Below, piece by piece: positions 50,329-50,388 of a DNA stretch of 50,388 nt (positions within the stretch are counted from its first letter, which is position 1; every line of letters starts with the position of its first letter). The position numbers and the translations under genes were made by a program. Source of the DNA: Candidatus Gastranaerophilales bacterium (GTDB lineage: Bacteria; Cyanobacteriota; Vampirovibrionia; Gastranaerophilales; Gastranaerophilaceae); assembly GCA_900766355.1 (NCBI GenBank), contig CAAFVD010000099.1:1-50388 (forward strand), in the 5' to 3' direction. The notes under the pieces were generated by a model. The model saw only the letters and a program-made list of their open reading frames with translations, was not told the origin of the DNA and ran no database searches.

Positions 50329-50388
50329 TGCTTGTTTAATTTTAATGAATTTGAGAGCTGAAAAATTATGCAACTTCAAGCTCGTAAC
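50326..50388 (-). CDS. possible C-terminal end of a minus-strand gene (partial)
   Basis: An open minus-strand frame enters from the window edge and ends at TAA 50328-50326, encoding 20 residues ending FIKIKQA. A terminator lies immediately downstream, which fits the end of a gene. A plus-strand ATG frame over the same bases is equally open, so this is uncertain. Confidence 0.35.
   Translation of the reverse strand, partial: VTSLKLHNFSALKFIKIKQA

Overview
The window is AT-rich, densely coded bacterial DNA. The best guess is a gut Gastranaerophilales-type bacterium (Vampirovibrionia/Melainabacteria, the non-photosynthetic sisters of Cyanobacteria). This is inferred from base composition, a compact flagellar rod gene set in a lipid-walled bacterium (lspA, PlsC-type acyltransferases) and N-terminal 'NTNFKS' style sequences that I associate with that group. 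No rRNA or single-copy marker proves the taxonomy.

Region 1 (1-17.2 kb, host backbone): the tail of an unknown coiled-coil protein, a metallophosphoesterase with an altered catalytic motif, a CDF metal exporter, a Q/N-rich protein, two tandem TPR-glycosyltransferases, a four-gene flagellar rod operon (two FlgF/FlgG-family proteins, FlgB, FlgC), an orphan DNA methyltransferase, two PlsC-type acyltransferases, a lethal-factor-like zinc peptidase, a small ketoacyl-synthase set, and a remarkable protein that joins a sigma-70-like front to nine exact 36-residue helical repeats resembling mTERF repeats.

Region 2 (17.2-31.7 kb, start of the accessory island): small ORFs and a DNA-deoxyinosine glycosylase gene whose promoter and first codons are duplicated downstream. 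A type I restriction-modification operon follows, with two distinct intact HsdM genes, HsdS, HsdR and an extra degenerate methylase-TRD fusion. An HNH nuclease and two DUF2971 genes flank it.

Region 3 (31.7-46 kb): the genes of a Mu-like transposable element (a DUF1804 protein typical of Mu-like phages, MuA-type DDE transposase, MuB-type ATPase and a third DNA-binding protein) with no head or tail genes. Between the Mu-like genes lies defence cargo on the minus strand: McrBC with an EVE-like N-terminal domain, a HEPN-motif protein, an AIPR abortive-infection nuclease, DUF4186 and HNH proteins. Candidate end-binding boxes (CTCTCAA) lie at 18.0-19.1 kb and again beside the transposase at 45.2-45.4 kb, so the whole 18-45.4 kb stretch could be one mobile defence element.

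Region 4 (46-50.4 kb, host backbone again): a secreted PDZ-like protein, tRNA-Arg(TCT), a secreted NTF2-like protein overlapping lspA, an RluA-family pseudouridine synthase, a small membrane coiled-coil protein, and tRNA-Leu(TAG) preceded by a damaged partial copy of itself.

Five genes at four loci carry a -10 box exactly six bases before the ATG (four of them extended TGn boxes), which points to routine leaderless transcription. All functions are read from motifs by eye; no database search was possible.
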